A stretch of DNA of 64,000 bases from the NCBI GenBank assembly GCA_963817735.1, contig CAWFPP010000004.1:416670-480669 (forward strand), given 5' to 3'. Source of the stretch: Bog-473 sp963817735 (GTDB lineage: Bacteria > Actinomycetota > Acidimicrobiia > Acidimicrobiales > RAAP-2). Each line of letters opens with the position of its first letter. Position 1 is the first letter of the stretch. Positions 18,531 to 27,162 of this stretch are shown piece by piece. The notes beneath the pieces are model-generated. The model did not search any database. It saw only the letters and a program-made list of their open reading frames with translations, and was not told the DNA's origin. The position numbers and the translations under genes are program-made.

Positions 18531-19974
18531 GTGCGAGGCATCCTCACTGCAGCGGGGTACGTGCCGTACCGGCGGTTGGCCCGGGCGGACGTCAAGGACT
18601 TCATGGGGAGCGGCGGCGGCAAGGGCACCCGGGCCGTGGCCTCCCACGACGAGGACACCACGACCCTCGGGGTCGAGGCGGCCCGGCTCGCGCTGCGCTC
18701 CGTCCCTGGTCAGAGCCCAGAAACACTCTGGTTCGCCACCTCGGTGCCGGCCTACCTCGACAAGACGAACGCAACTGCAGTTGCAGCAGCATTGCGCCTG
18801 CAGAGCGACGTGGGTGCCTACGACTTCGGCGGCGCACTGCGCTCAGGGATGGGCTGCCTAATTGCGGCGCTGGGCGGAGGTGGGACGAACCTGGTGGTGG
18901 CCGGGGACCTGCGCGACGGTCTCCCGACCAGCGCGGACGAGTCCGCCGGCGGTGATGCGGGGGCGGCCGTGCTGGTGGGAGAGGGTGCCGGCGTGCTGGC
19001 CGAACTGGTCTGCAGCGCCTCGGCCACGGACGAGTTCACGGATCGCTGGCGGGCGCCGGGCGACCGCACCTCCCGGCTGTGGGAGGAGCGCTTCGGCGAG
19101 AACCGGTACCTGGCCCTGGGCCAGGATGCGCTGGCCAGGGCACTGAAAGCGGCCGGGCTGGAGGTTGGCGAGGTCGGGCTGCCTGGTGGTCACCGGCATG
19201 CACGGGCGGGCCGTCTCCGGGTTGGTCAAGAAGCTGGGGCTCGATGCGTCCGTCGTGGCCGACGACCTGGCATTGAGCGTGGGCCAGAGCGGCACGGCGC
19301 ACCCGCTCCTGGTCCTGGCCGGGGCGCTGGAAACCTTGGGGGCTGCGGGCACGCCCGCCGGGACGGTCCTCGTCGTGCTGCACCTGGCCGACGGCGCCGA
19401 CGCCGTGGTGCTCCGCACGACCGAGGCACTGGCGGCTTGGCACCCGTCCCGTCCCGTCGCCGAGCAGGTCGCCAACGGCGCGCCGCTCCCCTATTCCAAG
19501 TTCCTGGCATGGCGGGGGCAGCTGCAGCCCGAGCCGCCGCGGCGCCCCGAACCGGCGCGAGTGTCGAGCTCGGCGGCCTACCGCAACGAGGAATGGAAGT
19601 TCGGCTTCGTGGGCTCGAAGGATCGGATCTCGGGTGCGGTGCACCTGCCGCCGTCGCGGGTCTCCATGGAAGGCGGTGCCGTGGACGACATGGAACCGAT
19701 TGCCATGGCCGACGCCACGGGCACGGTGGTGACCTCGACCATCGACCGGCTGGCCTACTCGCCGAGCCCGCCCATCGTGTTCGCCGTCGTCGACTTCGAC
19801 GGGGGCGGCCGCTACCCGGTCGAGCTGACCGATGCCGACCCCGACGAGATCGCCGCCGGCAGCCGGGTCGAGATGACGTTCCGCCGGCTGTTCAGCGCCG
19901 ACGGCATTCACGATTACTTCTGGAAGGCGCGCCCTGTCCGCCCCGGAGCGGCGCGCAGTGGAGGAGAGGCCTGA
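18531..19974 (+). CDS. HMG-CoA-synthase/KAS-III-like protein fused to DUF35 OB-fold
   Basis: Translation from GTG 18531 begins VRGILTAAGYVPYRRL, the usual opening of archaeal-type HMG-CoA-synthase-like proteins. One extra G near 19173 breaks the frame; stepping one frame restores CLVVTGMHGRAVSGLV and the rest. The first about 310 residues are the thiolase-like synthase fold. The last about 120 (LPPSRVSMEG, then VVTSTIDRLAYSPSPP and FRRLFSADG) form a DUF35-type OB domain that in other organisms channels acyl-CoA intermediates. I see no clear Cys-His-Glu triad, so a scaffolding or diverged catalytic role is possible. Its stop overlaps the start of the thiolase gene, which implies a complex. Confidence 0.78.
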
Positions 19975-21167
19975 TGGGATCGCACGGAGTCCGCGACAAG
20001 GTGGCCATCGTCGGCATGGGGTGCACGAAGTTCGCCGAACTGTGGGACAAGGGACTCGACGACCTCATCGTCGACGCCAGCACCGAGGCCTTCGCGTCGG
20101 CCGGCGTGTCCAAGGACGACGTCGACGCCTACTGGTTCGGTACGGCGCAGAGCGGCATGAGCGGGATCACCCTGGCCCGGCCTCTGCAGCTGCGCAACAA
20201 GCCCGTGACGCGGGTGGAGAACTACTGCACCACGGGCTCCGAGGCATTGCGCGGCGCGGTGTACGCCGTGGCCTCGGGCGCCTACGACGTGGCCATGGCC
20301 GTGGGCGCGGAGAAGGTGAAGGACAGCGGGTATCAAGGGCTCAACGCCATGAACCCCCCGGGTGACGGCACGGCCCGCACACTGACGGCGGCGGCCATGT
20401 TCTCCATGGTGGCGCCGGCCTACGGGCAGAAGTACGGGGTGGACGAGGACACCATGGCGGACGTCCTGGCGACGATTGCGGTGAAGAACCACCACAACGG
20501 CGCGCGCAACCCGCGGGCGCAGTTCCGCCGTGAGATCACCAAGGAGACCGCGCTGGGCTCGCCGCGACTGGCCGGCACGCTCGGCGTCTTCGACTGCGCC
20601 GGCGTGGCCGACGGTGCAGCCGCGGCCATTGTGGTGCGGGCGGAGGACGCGTTGCGGTACACGGACAAGCCGATCTACATAAAGGCGCTGTCCTTCGCGG
20701 CGGGCAGCGGCTCCGGCCTCATCGACCCCGGCTACGACTACACCCACTTCCCCGAGTGCGAGGCCGCAGCAGCCGACGCCTACGCGCAGGCGGGCATCAC
20801 CGACCCACGCCGGCAGCTGGCCATGGCGGAGGTGCACGACTGCTTCACGCCGACCGAACTCGTGCTGATGGAGGACCTCGGCTTCGCCCCGCGCGGCACC
20901 GCATGGAAGGAGGTGCTGGCCGGCACGTTCAACCTCGACGGCGACCTGCCGATCAACCCCGACGGCGGGCTGAAGTCGTTCGGTCATCCGGTCGGCGCCT
21001 CCGGCCTGCGCATGTTCTTCGAATGCTGGCTGCAGATGCGCCGGGAGGCGCCGGCGGACCGCCAGATCGCCACCACCGACCGCGGTCTGGCCATGACGCA
21101 CAACCTCGGGGGCTACCCCGGGGAGATGGTGTCGTTCGTCTCGGTGGTGGGCTCGCAGTTGGGCTGA
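19974..21167 (+). CDS. Thiolase (SCP-x / acetyl-CoA acetyltransferase-like)
   Basis: ATG 19974 overlaps the previous stop (TGATG) and gives 397 residues. The catalytic Cys is in VENYCTTGSEAL (residue about 86). The conserved VHDCFTPTELV and SFGHPVGASGLRM near the C-terminus are the His and second-Cys motifs of SCP2-type thiolases, which act on branched or steroid-derived acyl-CoAs in either direction. Coupling to the synthase/DUF35 gene mirrors known thiolase-HMGS-DUF35 complexes, where the OB domain is shared. Substrate cannot be read from sequence, but lipid or sterol side-chain degradation is the usual role in actinobacteria. Confidence 0.87.
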   Translation: MGSHGVRDKVAIVGMGCTKFAELWDKGLDDLIVDASTEAFASAGVSKDDVDAYWFGTAQSGMSGITLARPLQLRNKPVTRVENYCTTGSEALRGAVYAVASGAYDVAMAVGAEKVKDSGYQGLNAMNPPGDGTARTLTAAAMFSMVAPAYGQKYGVDEDTMADVLATIAVKNHHNGARNPRAQFRREITKETALGSPRLAGTLGVFDCAGVADGAAAAIVVRAEDALRYTDKPIYIKALSFAAGSGSGLIDPGYDYTHFPECEAAAADAYAQAGITDPRRQLAMAEVHDCFTPTELVLMEDLGFAPRGTAWKEVLAGTFNLDGDLPINPDGGLKSFGHPVGASGLRMFFECWLQMRREAPADRQIATTDRGLAMTHNLGGYPGEMVSFVSVVGSQLG

Positions 21168-21212
21168 TCGGCCCGATCGACGGGCGGCAGAACCCTTTCA
21201 GCGCGAGCTCCG

Positions 21213-22436
21213 CTATTGCACCACCTTGGACAGCTCCACGTCCGGGTCACGGAGTTTCGCGGGGTCGACGGGCTGCTTTCCCGCCACCAACGCCGCGATC
21301 TGATCGTTCACTTCCCAGATGTTCACGTTCATGCCGGCGGCCAGGAGGCCGTCCTTCAGCCAAAAGGCGATGAAGGCGCGACTCGCCGGATCGCCGCGAA
21401 ACACGACCTGGTCCCACGTCGGGGCGTACCCCGAGTACTCCATGCCGACGTCGTACTGGTCGGAGAAGAAGTACGGGACCTTCTCGTACGGCAACTGCCG
21501 GCCGAGCATGTTCTTGGCGGCGACCGGACCCTGGTTGAGGGCCGACGACCAGTGCTCGAGCCTGATGTGCGTCTCGAACAGCGGGTGCCAGGCACTGGCG
21601 ACGTCACCGGCGGCGAAGACCCCGGGGGCGCTGGCGCGGAGGAACTCGTCGGTCACGACCCCGTTCTGGAGCGTGAGCCCGGCGCCCTCGGCGAGAGCGG
21701 TCCGCGGCGTCACACCCACGCCGACGACGAAGAGGTCGGCCGGCAGAACCGTGCCATCGGCCAAGCGGACCTCCTCGACCCGGCCCGTCCCACGCAGCTC
21801 CTCCACTCCGCTCCCGAGGTGCCACTGCACCCCGTGCTCGACGTGGACGTCCCGATAGAAGGCGCCGAGCTCGGGCCCGAGCACGCGTTCGAGGGGCAGC
21901 TGGGCCGCCTCCACGATGGCGACCTCCGCGCCCGCCAAACGGGCCGCCGCCGCCACCTCGCAGCCGATCCATCCGCCACCGATGACGACGACTTTGCGTG
22001 CGTCGGCGATGGCGGTGCGCAGGCGATCCGAGTCGGCCAGGGTCCGCAGAGGGTACAGACCCTCCAGATCGGACCCGGGCACCGTCAGGTCGCGGGGCTC
22101 CGCACCGGTGGTCAACAGCACTGCGTCGTACGCCAAGCGTTCGCCCGAGGAGAGGACGACTGCCTGGTTCTCGGCATCGAGCGCCTCGACGTGCGTCGAC
22201 ATGCGGAGATCGATGTCGTGCTCCTGGTAGTAGCCCTCCTCGTGGACGAAGACCCTGTCGAGTCCCGCCTTGCCCTGCAGGTACTCCTTCGAGAGCGGCG
22301 GGCGCTCGTAGGGGCGCACCGGCTCGTCGCCGAACAGGATGACCTTTCCCTCGAAACCGTCGTCACGGAGCGTCTGGGCCGCCTTGGCACCCGCCAGGCT
22401 GGCGCCGACGATGATGAAGGTGCGGGCGTCGGGCAT
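21213..22436 (-). CDS. FAD/NAD(P)-dependent ferredoxin reductase-type oxidoreductase
   Basis: A full-length 407-residue protein. The FAD-binding loop is FIIVGASLAGAKAA at the start, the NAD(P) loop is VVVIGGGWIGCEVAAA near 148, and GVFAAGDVA near 280 is the second FAD motif. The C-terminal part (HWSSALNQGPVAAKNMLG, then a small reductase-C domain) matches reductases that pass electrons to ferredoxin or rubredoxin for P450s and dioxygenases. No ferredoxin gene is adjacent. It sits downstream of the alanine dehydrogenase gene with 33 bases between, so it is likely in that operon. The P450 at 29.5-30.8 kb and the PhyH-type enzyme are the nearest oxygenases, but partnership is a guess. Confidence 0.88.
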   Translation of the reverse strand: MPDARTFIIVGASLAGAKAAQTLRDDGFEGKVILFGDEPVRPYERPPLSKEYLQGKAGLDRVFVHEEGYYQEHDIDLRMSTHVEALDAENQAVVLSSGERLAYDAVLLTTGAEPRDLTVPGSDLEGLYPLRTLADSDRLRTAIADARKVVVIGGGWIGCEVAAAARLAGAEVAIVEAAQLPLERVLGPELGAFYRDVHVEHGVQWHLGSGVEELRGTGRVEEVRLADGTVLPADLFVVGVGVTPRTALAEGAGLTLQNGVVTDEFLRASAPGVFAAGDVASAWHPLFETHIRLEHWSSALNQGPVAAKNMLGRQLPYEKVPYFFSDQYDVGMEYSGYAPTWDQVVFRGDPASRAFIAFWLKDGLLAAGMNVNIWEVNDQIAALVAGKQPVDPAKLRDPDVELSKVVQ

Positions 22437-22469
22437 GTGACCTCCTCTGGCTGCGCAGCTCCGGGTGCG

Positions 22470-23591
22470 TCAGTCCAACAACTTCGCCAGCGGCGTGTAC
22501 TCCATGCCGTGGGCATCAGCCACGGGCTTGTAGACGACCTGACCGTCGACCACGTTCACGCCTTCGGCCAGTGCCGGGTTCGCCCGTGCCGCGTTGCGCC
22601 ATCCCTGATTGGCGATGTCGAGCGTATAGGGCAGGGTGGCGTTGGCGAGCGCGTGCGTCGAGGTGTGCGGCACTGCACCGGGCATGTTGGCCACGCAGTA
22701 GAAGATCGACCCGTGGACCTCGTAGGTAGGGTGCGAGTGCGTGGTCGGACGGGTCGACTCGAAGCAGCCGCCCTGGTCGACGGAGATGTCGACCAACACG
22801 GATCCGTGGCGCATCTTCTCGACCAGCGCGTCCGACACCAGACGCGGCGCGCGGGCGCCGACGACGAGCACGGCTCCGATCACGATGTCGGCCTCGAGGC
22901 AGACCTCCTCAATGGCATGTTCGGAGGAGGCGACGGTCTCGAGCGCGCCGCGGAAGTGGTGGTCGACCTCACGGAGGCGGTCGAGGTTGCGATCGAGGAT
23001 GAAGACCTCGGAGTGCATGCCGACAGCCATCGTCGCCGCCGCGAAGCCGGCCACGCCGGCGCCGAGGATGACGACGCGGGCGGCCCGCACGCCGGGCACG
23101 CCGCACACCAGCACTCCCCTGCCACCACCGGGCCGCATGAGGTGGTGGGAGCCCATCAGCGGGGCCATCCTCCCGGCGACCTCGCTCATGGGTGCCAGGA
23201 GCGGCAGCGAGTTGTCCTCCTGGCGCACGGTCTCGTAGGCGATGGCCACGTTGCCGGCCGCGACGAGCGCGTCGGTGCACTCGCGTGAGGCGGCCAGGTG
23301 GAGGTAGGTGAAGAGCGTCTGATCCTCCCTGGCCCCCAGCAGCGGGAACTCCTGGGCGATCGGCTCCTTCACCTTGCACACCAGGTCGGCCGTCGCCCAG
23401 ACATCCTCGGCGGCGTCGACGATCTTCGCGCCGGTCCGGATGAAGTCGGCGTCGGGCATGGACGAACCGTCACCCGCCCCCCTCTGCACGAGCACGGTGT
23501 GGCCGGCCGAGGTGAGCTCGCGCACACCCGCCGGCGTCAGCGCCACCCGCCACTCGTCGGTCTTCATTTCAGAGGGGACTCCGACGATCAT
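22470..23591 (-). CDS. ald: Alanine dehydrogenase
   Basis: A 373-residue enzyme of normal length converting L-alanine and NAD+ to pyruvate, ammonia and NADH. MIVGVPSEMKTDEWRVALTP holds the substrate-binding Arg, VCKVKEP the catalytic Lys, and LFTYLHLAAS the proton-relay His. The NAD-binding loop is VILGAGVAGFAAATMAVGM. DISVDQGGCFE and NMPGAVPHTST are family signatures. It lies between the aldehyde dehydrogenase gene (three bases away) and the reductase gene, in the same direction. Alanine is the usual amino-group product when pyruvate-dependent omega-aminotransferases run, so it would recycle pyruvate for the aminotransferase across the divergent promoter. Confidence 0.95.
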   Translation of the reverse strand: MIVGVPSEMKTDEWRVALTPAGVRELTSAGHTVLVQRGAGDGSSMPDADFIRTGAKIVDAAEDVWATADLVCKVKEPIAQEFPLLGAREDQTLFTYLHLAASRECTDALVAAGNVAIAYETVRQEDNSLPLLAPMSEVAGRMAPLMGSHHLMRPGGGRGVLVCGVPGVRAARVVILGAGVAGFAAATMAVGMHSEVFILDRNLDRLREVDHHFRGALETVASSEHAIEEVCLEADIVIGAVLVVGARAPRLVSDALVEKMRHGSVLVDISVDQGGCFESTRPTTHSHPTYEVHGSIFYCVANMPGAVPHTSTHALANATLPYTLDIANQGWRNAARANPALAEGVNVVDGQVVYKPVADAHGMEYTPLAKLLD

Positions 23592-23594
23592 GCG

Positions 23595-25022
23595 TTACTC
23601 CTCGATGTAACTCATCACGTGCTTGATGCGCGTGTAGTCCTCGAACCCGTACATGGAGAGGTCCTTGCCGTAACCCGAGCGCTTGAACCCGCCGTGCGGC
23701 ATTTCGGCCACCAACGGGATGTGCGTGTTGATCCACACACAGCCGAAGTCCAGATCGCGGGCCATGCGCATGGCCCGGCCGTGGTCGCGGGTCCACACCG
23801 ACGAGGCCAGGCCGTACTCCACCCCGTTGGCCCACTGCAGTGCTTCGCCTTCGTCGCTGAACTCCTGCACGGTGATGACCGGACCGAACACCTCGGACTG
23901 GACCATCTCGTCGTCCTGGTGGAGACCCGCCACGACCGTCGGCGCGAAGCAGTAGCCGCGCTCGCCCACCGGCGTCCCGCCCGTCAGCACCGAGGCGTGG
24001 GCCGGCGTGCGCTCGAGGAAGCCGCTCACCCGCTCGAGCTGGTTGGCGTTGTTGAGCGGCCCGTAGTCGGCGTCCGCGTTGCCGGTGCCCCCGACCGTGG
24101 TCCCTTCGGCCTGCTCCACGAGCGCAGCCAGGAGGGCTTCGTGCACCCGCGGCCCGGCGAGGACGCGGGTGGCGGCGGTGCAGTCCTGCCCCGCGTTGAA
24201 GTACCCGGCGCCGGCGATCCCTTCGGCGGCCGCGGCGGGATCGGCGTCGTCGAAGACGATGACAGGAGCCTTGCCGCCGAGCTCGAGATGCACTCGCTTG
24301 AGCGTGGGCGCTGCTGCTCCGGCGACCTCCATGCCGGCGCGCACCGAGCCCGTGACCGACACCATGGCGGGTGTCTCGTGCAGCACCAGGGCCCGTCCGG
24401 TGTCGCGGTCGCCGCACACGACGTTGAACACCCCCGGTGGGAGGTGCTCGGCCATGATTTCGGCCATCAACAGCGCGCTCACCGGGGTCGTGTCCGAGGG
24501 CTTGAGCACCATGGTGTTCCCGGCCGCCAGCGCGGGCGCGAACTTCCAGACGGCCATCATCATCGGGTAGTTCCACGGCGTCACGGCGCCGCACACCCCC
24601 AGCGGCTCCCGCCGCACGAAGGACGTGTGGCCGGCCATGTACTCCGCCGCGGCCAGGCCCTCGAGGTTGCGGGCCGCGCCGGCGAAGAAGCGGATCTGGT
24701 CGACCATGGGCGGGATCTCCTCGTCCATGGTGAGCTGGAAGGGCTTGCCGGTGTTCTCGGACTCGGCCCGGACGAGGTCCTCGGCCCTGGCCTCCAGAGC
24801 GTCGGCGATCCGGATGAGCGCCAGGCTCCGCTCCGAGGGGGTGGTGCGGCGCCAGGCGGTGAAGGCATCCGCGGCCACCCCGACGGCGTGGTCGATGTCG
24901 GCCGCCCCTGAGACGGGGGCCTCGGCGAAGGCCTCGCCGGTGCTCGGGTCGATCAGGGGTGCACTGGGCCCGTCCTCTGCGTCGCGGTAGGCGCCCCCGA
25001 CGAAGTTCTGCAGCTTGCGCAT
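23595..25022 (-). CDS. Aldehyde dehydrogenase, aminobutyraldehyde-type
   Basis: A 475-residue NAD(P)-dependent aldehyde dehydrogenase. The catalytic Cys is in FNAGQDCTAATRV, where the QDC form is typical of gamma-aminobutyraldehyde dehydrogenases; the general-base Glu is in HLELGGKAP. TPWNYPMMMAVWK and KPSDTTP line the cofactor site, and FGPVITVQEF is also present. It would oxidise an omega-amino aldehyde such as 4-aminobutanal to the acid, fitting the aminotransferase and FAD amine oxidase encoded nearby. Three 12-bp repeats containing AAGGA lie just before the ATG on its own strand. It diverges from the Lrp regulator gene, which likely controls it. Confidence 0.9.
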   Translation of the reverse strand: MRKLQNFVGGAYRDAEDGPSAPLIDPSTGEAFAEAPVSGAADIDHAVGVAADAFTAWRRTTPSERSLALIRIADALEARAEDLVRAESENTGKPFQLTMDEEIPPMVDQIRFFAGAARNLEGLAAAEYMAGHTSFVRREPLGVCGAVTPWNYPMMMAVWKFAPALAAGNTMVLKPSDTTPVSALLMAEIMAEHLPPGVFNVVCGDRDTGRALVLHETPAMVSVTGSVRAGMEVAGAAAPTLKRVHLELGGKAPVIVFDDADPAAAAEGIAGAGYFNAGQDCTAATRVLAGPRVHEALLAALVEQAEGTTVGGTGNADADYGPLNNANQLERVSGFLERTPAHASVLTGGTPVGERGYCFAPTVVAGLHQDDEMVQSEVFGPVITVQEFSDEGEALQWANGVEYGLASSVWTRDHGRAMRMARDLDFGCVWINTHIPLVAEMPHGGFKRSGYGKDLSMYGFEDYTRIKHVMSYIEE

Positions 25023-25030
25023 GCGGCTCC

Positions 25031-25066
25031 TTTCCTTGCCCGTTTCCTTGCCCGTTTCCTTGCCCG
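25031..25066. repeat. Three tandem 12-bp repeats in the aldehyde dehydrogenase leader
   Basis: TTTCCTTGCCCG is repeated exactly three times, at 25031, 25043 and 25055. On the minus strand each unit reads CGGGCAAGGAAA, so the leader carries several Shine-Dalgarno-like AAGGA words 9 to 40 bases before the ATG at 25022. Confidence 0.95.
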
Positions 25067-25182
25067 GCCCTTGACTACAGGATCACAGAAGATCACCTTG
25101 CCAACAAGCGTTTCCGCAAGATAGGGGCCCCGATGTGACGATTCTGCTTGACTGGGGTCCTGAAGATGACACAATTCTGCAG

Positions 25183-25230
25183 ATCGGGGCTCGCCCCCCG
25201 CAGAGAATCGGGGCTCGCCCCCCGCAGAGA
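25183..25230. repeat. Two tandem perfect 24-bp repeats before the Lrp gene
   Basis: Units 25183-25206 and 25207-25230 are identical. Each contains GGGG-CTCG-CCCC, able to form a short hairpin. They end 17 bases before the Lrp start and are candidate sites for autoregulation. Confidence 0.93.
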
Positions 25231-25247
25231 ACGAAGAGAGGTGTGAC

Positions 25248-25757
25248 ATGCCCGACGCCGAGGAGTCGGCGGAGGCGGGCCCCGAGAGCGACCCGGCGCA
25301 GGCGGCGAGCGCCCTTCTGGACGCCCCCAACCGGGCCATCATTGAGGCGCTGCAGCGCGACGGGCGCCAACCCTACGGCGCCATCGCCGAAGCGGTCGGG
25401 CTGTCCGAGGCGGCCGTCCGCCGGCGCGTCCAGCGCCTCCGGGAGTCGGGGATCATGCAGATCGTGGCGGTCACCGACCCGCTGCAGCTCGGCTTCACCC
25501 GCCAGGCCATGGTCGGGATTTCGGTCGAGGGCGACTCGCGCAAGGTGGCCGAGAAGCTCTCGGCCATGCAGGAGGTCGACTACGTCGTGATGTGCGCCGG
25601 CTCGTTCGACATTCTGGCCGAGATCGTGTGCGAGGACGACGAGCGCCTGCTGCATGTCCTCAACGACTCGGTGCGGACCATCCCGGGCGTGCGCGCCACC
25701 GAGACCTTCCTCTACCTCAAGCTGGCCAAACAGACCTACACCTGGGGCACGCGGTGA
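25248..25757 (+). CDS. Lrp/AsnC-family transcriptional regulator
   Basis: A 169-residue protein with an acidic, flexible first 25 residues. A winged helix-turn-helix follows (about 27-75, NRAIIEALQRDGRQPYGAI and LSEAAVRRRVQRLRESGI), then a RAM/AsnC ligand-binding domain (about 85-160, VGISVEGDSRKVAEKL, then VVMCAGSFDILAEI). Such proteins sense amino acids as octamers. It is first in line with the aminotransferase gene 28 bases downstream and diverges from the aldehyde dehydrogenase-alanine dehydrogenase unit, so it probably controls both directions. The repeats at 25031-25230 lie in the shared promoter. Confidence 0.93.
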   Translation: MPDAEESAEAGPESDPAQAASALLDAPNRAIIEALQRDGRQPYGAIAEAVGLSEAAVRRRVQRLRESGIMQIVAVTDPLQLGFTRQAMVGISVEGDSRKVAEKLSAMQEVDYVVMCAGSFDILAEIVCEDDERLLHVLNDSVRTIPGVRATETFLYLKLAKQTYTWGTR

Positions 25758-25785
25758 GCGGCCCCATCCCCGACGCGGAGGAACA

Positions 25786-27162
25786 ATGAGCACCAGTCCG
25801 GAAAATTCCAACCTGAGTGATCAGGCGCGGCGCAACCTGTGGATGCATTTCAGCCGCATGGGCAGCTACGAGACGCACGAGGTGCCGGTGATCGTGCGCG
25901 GTGAGGGTGCCTACGTGTGGGACCAGCACGGGAAGCGGTACCTGGACGGGCTGGCCGGCCTCTTCACGTCGCAGGTCGGTCACGGCCGGACCGAGCTCGC
26001 CGAGGCGGGCGCCAAACAGGCCGGCACCCTGGCCTACTTCCCGCTCTGGACCTACGCCCATCCGCGCGCCATCGAACTGGCCGAGCGGGTCGCCAGCTAC
26101 GCCCCCGGCGATCTCAACCGAGTCTTCTTCACCACGGGCGGCTCCGAGGCGGTGGAGTCGGCGTGGAAGCTGGCGCGCCAGTACTTCCGAATCATGGGCC
26201 AGCCCGAGCGGACCAAGGTCATCAGCCGCTCCATCGCCTACCACGGCACGTCGATGGGTGCCCTGTCGATCACGGGCATCCCCGAGCTGCGGACGCCGTT
26301 CGAGCCGCTCGTGCCCGGGGCGATCAAGGTCCCCAACACCAACTTCTACCGGGCCGAGATGTTCGCCGACGACGAGGTGGCGTTCGGCCGGTGGGCCGCC
26401 GACGAAATCGAGCGGGCCATTGAGCGGGAGGGTTCGGACACGGTGGCGGCGGTCTTCCTCGAGCCCGTGCAGAACGCGGGCGGGTGCTTCCCGCCGCCCC
26501 CCGGCTATTTCGAGCGCGTGCGCGACATCTGCGACCGCCACGGCGTGCTCCTCGTTTCCGACGAGGTGATCTGCGCATTCGGCCGTCTCGGCCACTGGTT
26601 CGGAGCCATCCGCTACGGGTACCAACCCGACATCATTACGGTGGCCAAGGGTCTGACCTCGGGCTACGCGCCGCTCGGGGCGATGATCGCCTCGGACCGC
26701 CTCATGGAGCCCTTCCTCGCTCCCGGGGCGTCGTTCTTGCACGGGTTCACCTTCGCCGGGCACCCCGTCAGCTGCGCGGTGGCAATGGCCAACCTGGACG
26801 TCTTCGAGGGGGAGCAGATCCTGCAGCACGTGCAGTCGCACGAGGCGGCGTTCCGTGCCGCCCTCGACGGCCTGCTGGACCTGCCCATCGTGGGCAACGT
26901 GCGCGGGGCGGGCTACTTCTACGGGATTGAGCTGGTCAAGGACAAGGAGACACGGCTCTCCTTCGACGACGACGAATCCGAGCGGCTGCTGCGCGGCTTC
27001 CTGTCCGGCGCCCTCTTCGAGGCGGGGCTGATCTGCCGTGCCGACGACCGTGGCGACCCGGTGGTGCAGCTGTCCCCACCGCTGATCTGCGGCCAGGAGG
27101 AGTTCGACTTCATCGCCTCCACGCTGCGTGAGGTCTTGACCGAGGCGTGGCGGCGGCTCTAA
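25786..27162 (+). CDS. Class III omega-aminotransferase
   Basis: ATG 25786 is chosen because GGAGGAA lies just upstream; the protein has 458 residues. FFTTGGSEAVESAWKLARQY and ISRSIAYHGTSMGALSITG bind the PLP phosphate, DEVICAFGRLGHWFG carries the ring-stacking Asp, and TVAKGLTSGYAPLGA the Schiff-base Lys (about residue 289). Close relatives transaminate putrescine, GABA, beta-alanine or taurine with pyruvate as acceptor. The location between the Lrp gene and an FAD amine oxidase gene, opposite an aminobutyraldehyde-type dehydrogenase and alanine dehydrogenase, supports diamine or omega-amino-acid breakdown. The exact amine is not readable from sequence. Confidence 0.92.
   Translation: MSTSPENSNLSDQARRNLWMHFSRMGSYETHEVPVIVRGEGAYVWDQHGKRYLDGLAGLFTSQVGHGRTELAEAGAKQAGTLAYFPLWTYAHPRAIELAERVASYAPGDLNRVFFTTGGSEAVESAWKLARQYFRIMGQPERTKVISRSIAYHGTSMGALSITGIPELRTPFEPLVPGAIKVPNTNFYRAEMFADDEVAFGRWAADEIERAIEREGSDTVAAVFLEPVQNAGGCFPPPPGYFERVRDICDRHGVLLVSDEVICAFGRLGHWFGAIRYGYQPDIITVAKGLTSGYAPLGAMIASDRLMEPFLAPGASFLHGFTFAGHPVSCAVAMANLDVFEGEQILQHVQSHEAAFRAALDGLLDLPIVGNVRGAGYFYGIELVKDKETRLSFDDDESERLLRGFLSGALFEAGLICRADDRGDPVVQLSPPLICGQEEFDFIASTLREVLTEAWRRL

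Noticed and set aside
18126..21167. One 1013-residue open frame covering the synthase and thiolase genes
   Set aside because: It begins antisense to the cyclase gene and passes through an out-of-frame stretch (about 19173-19973) created by one inserted base. Two genes with a frameshift in the first explain it better.
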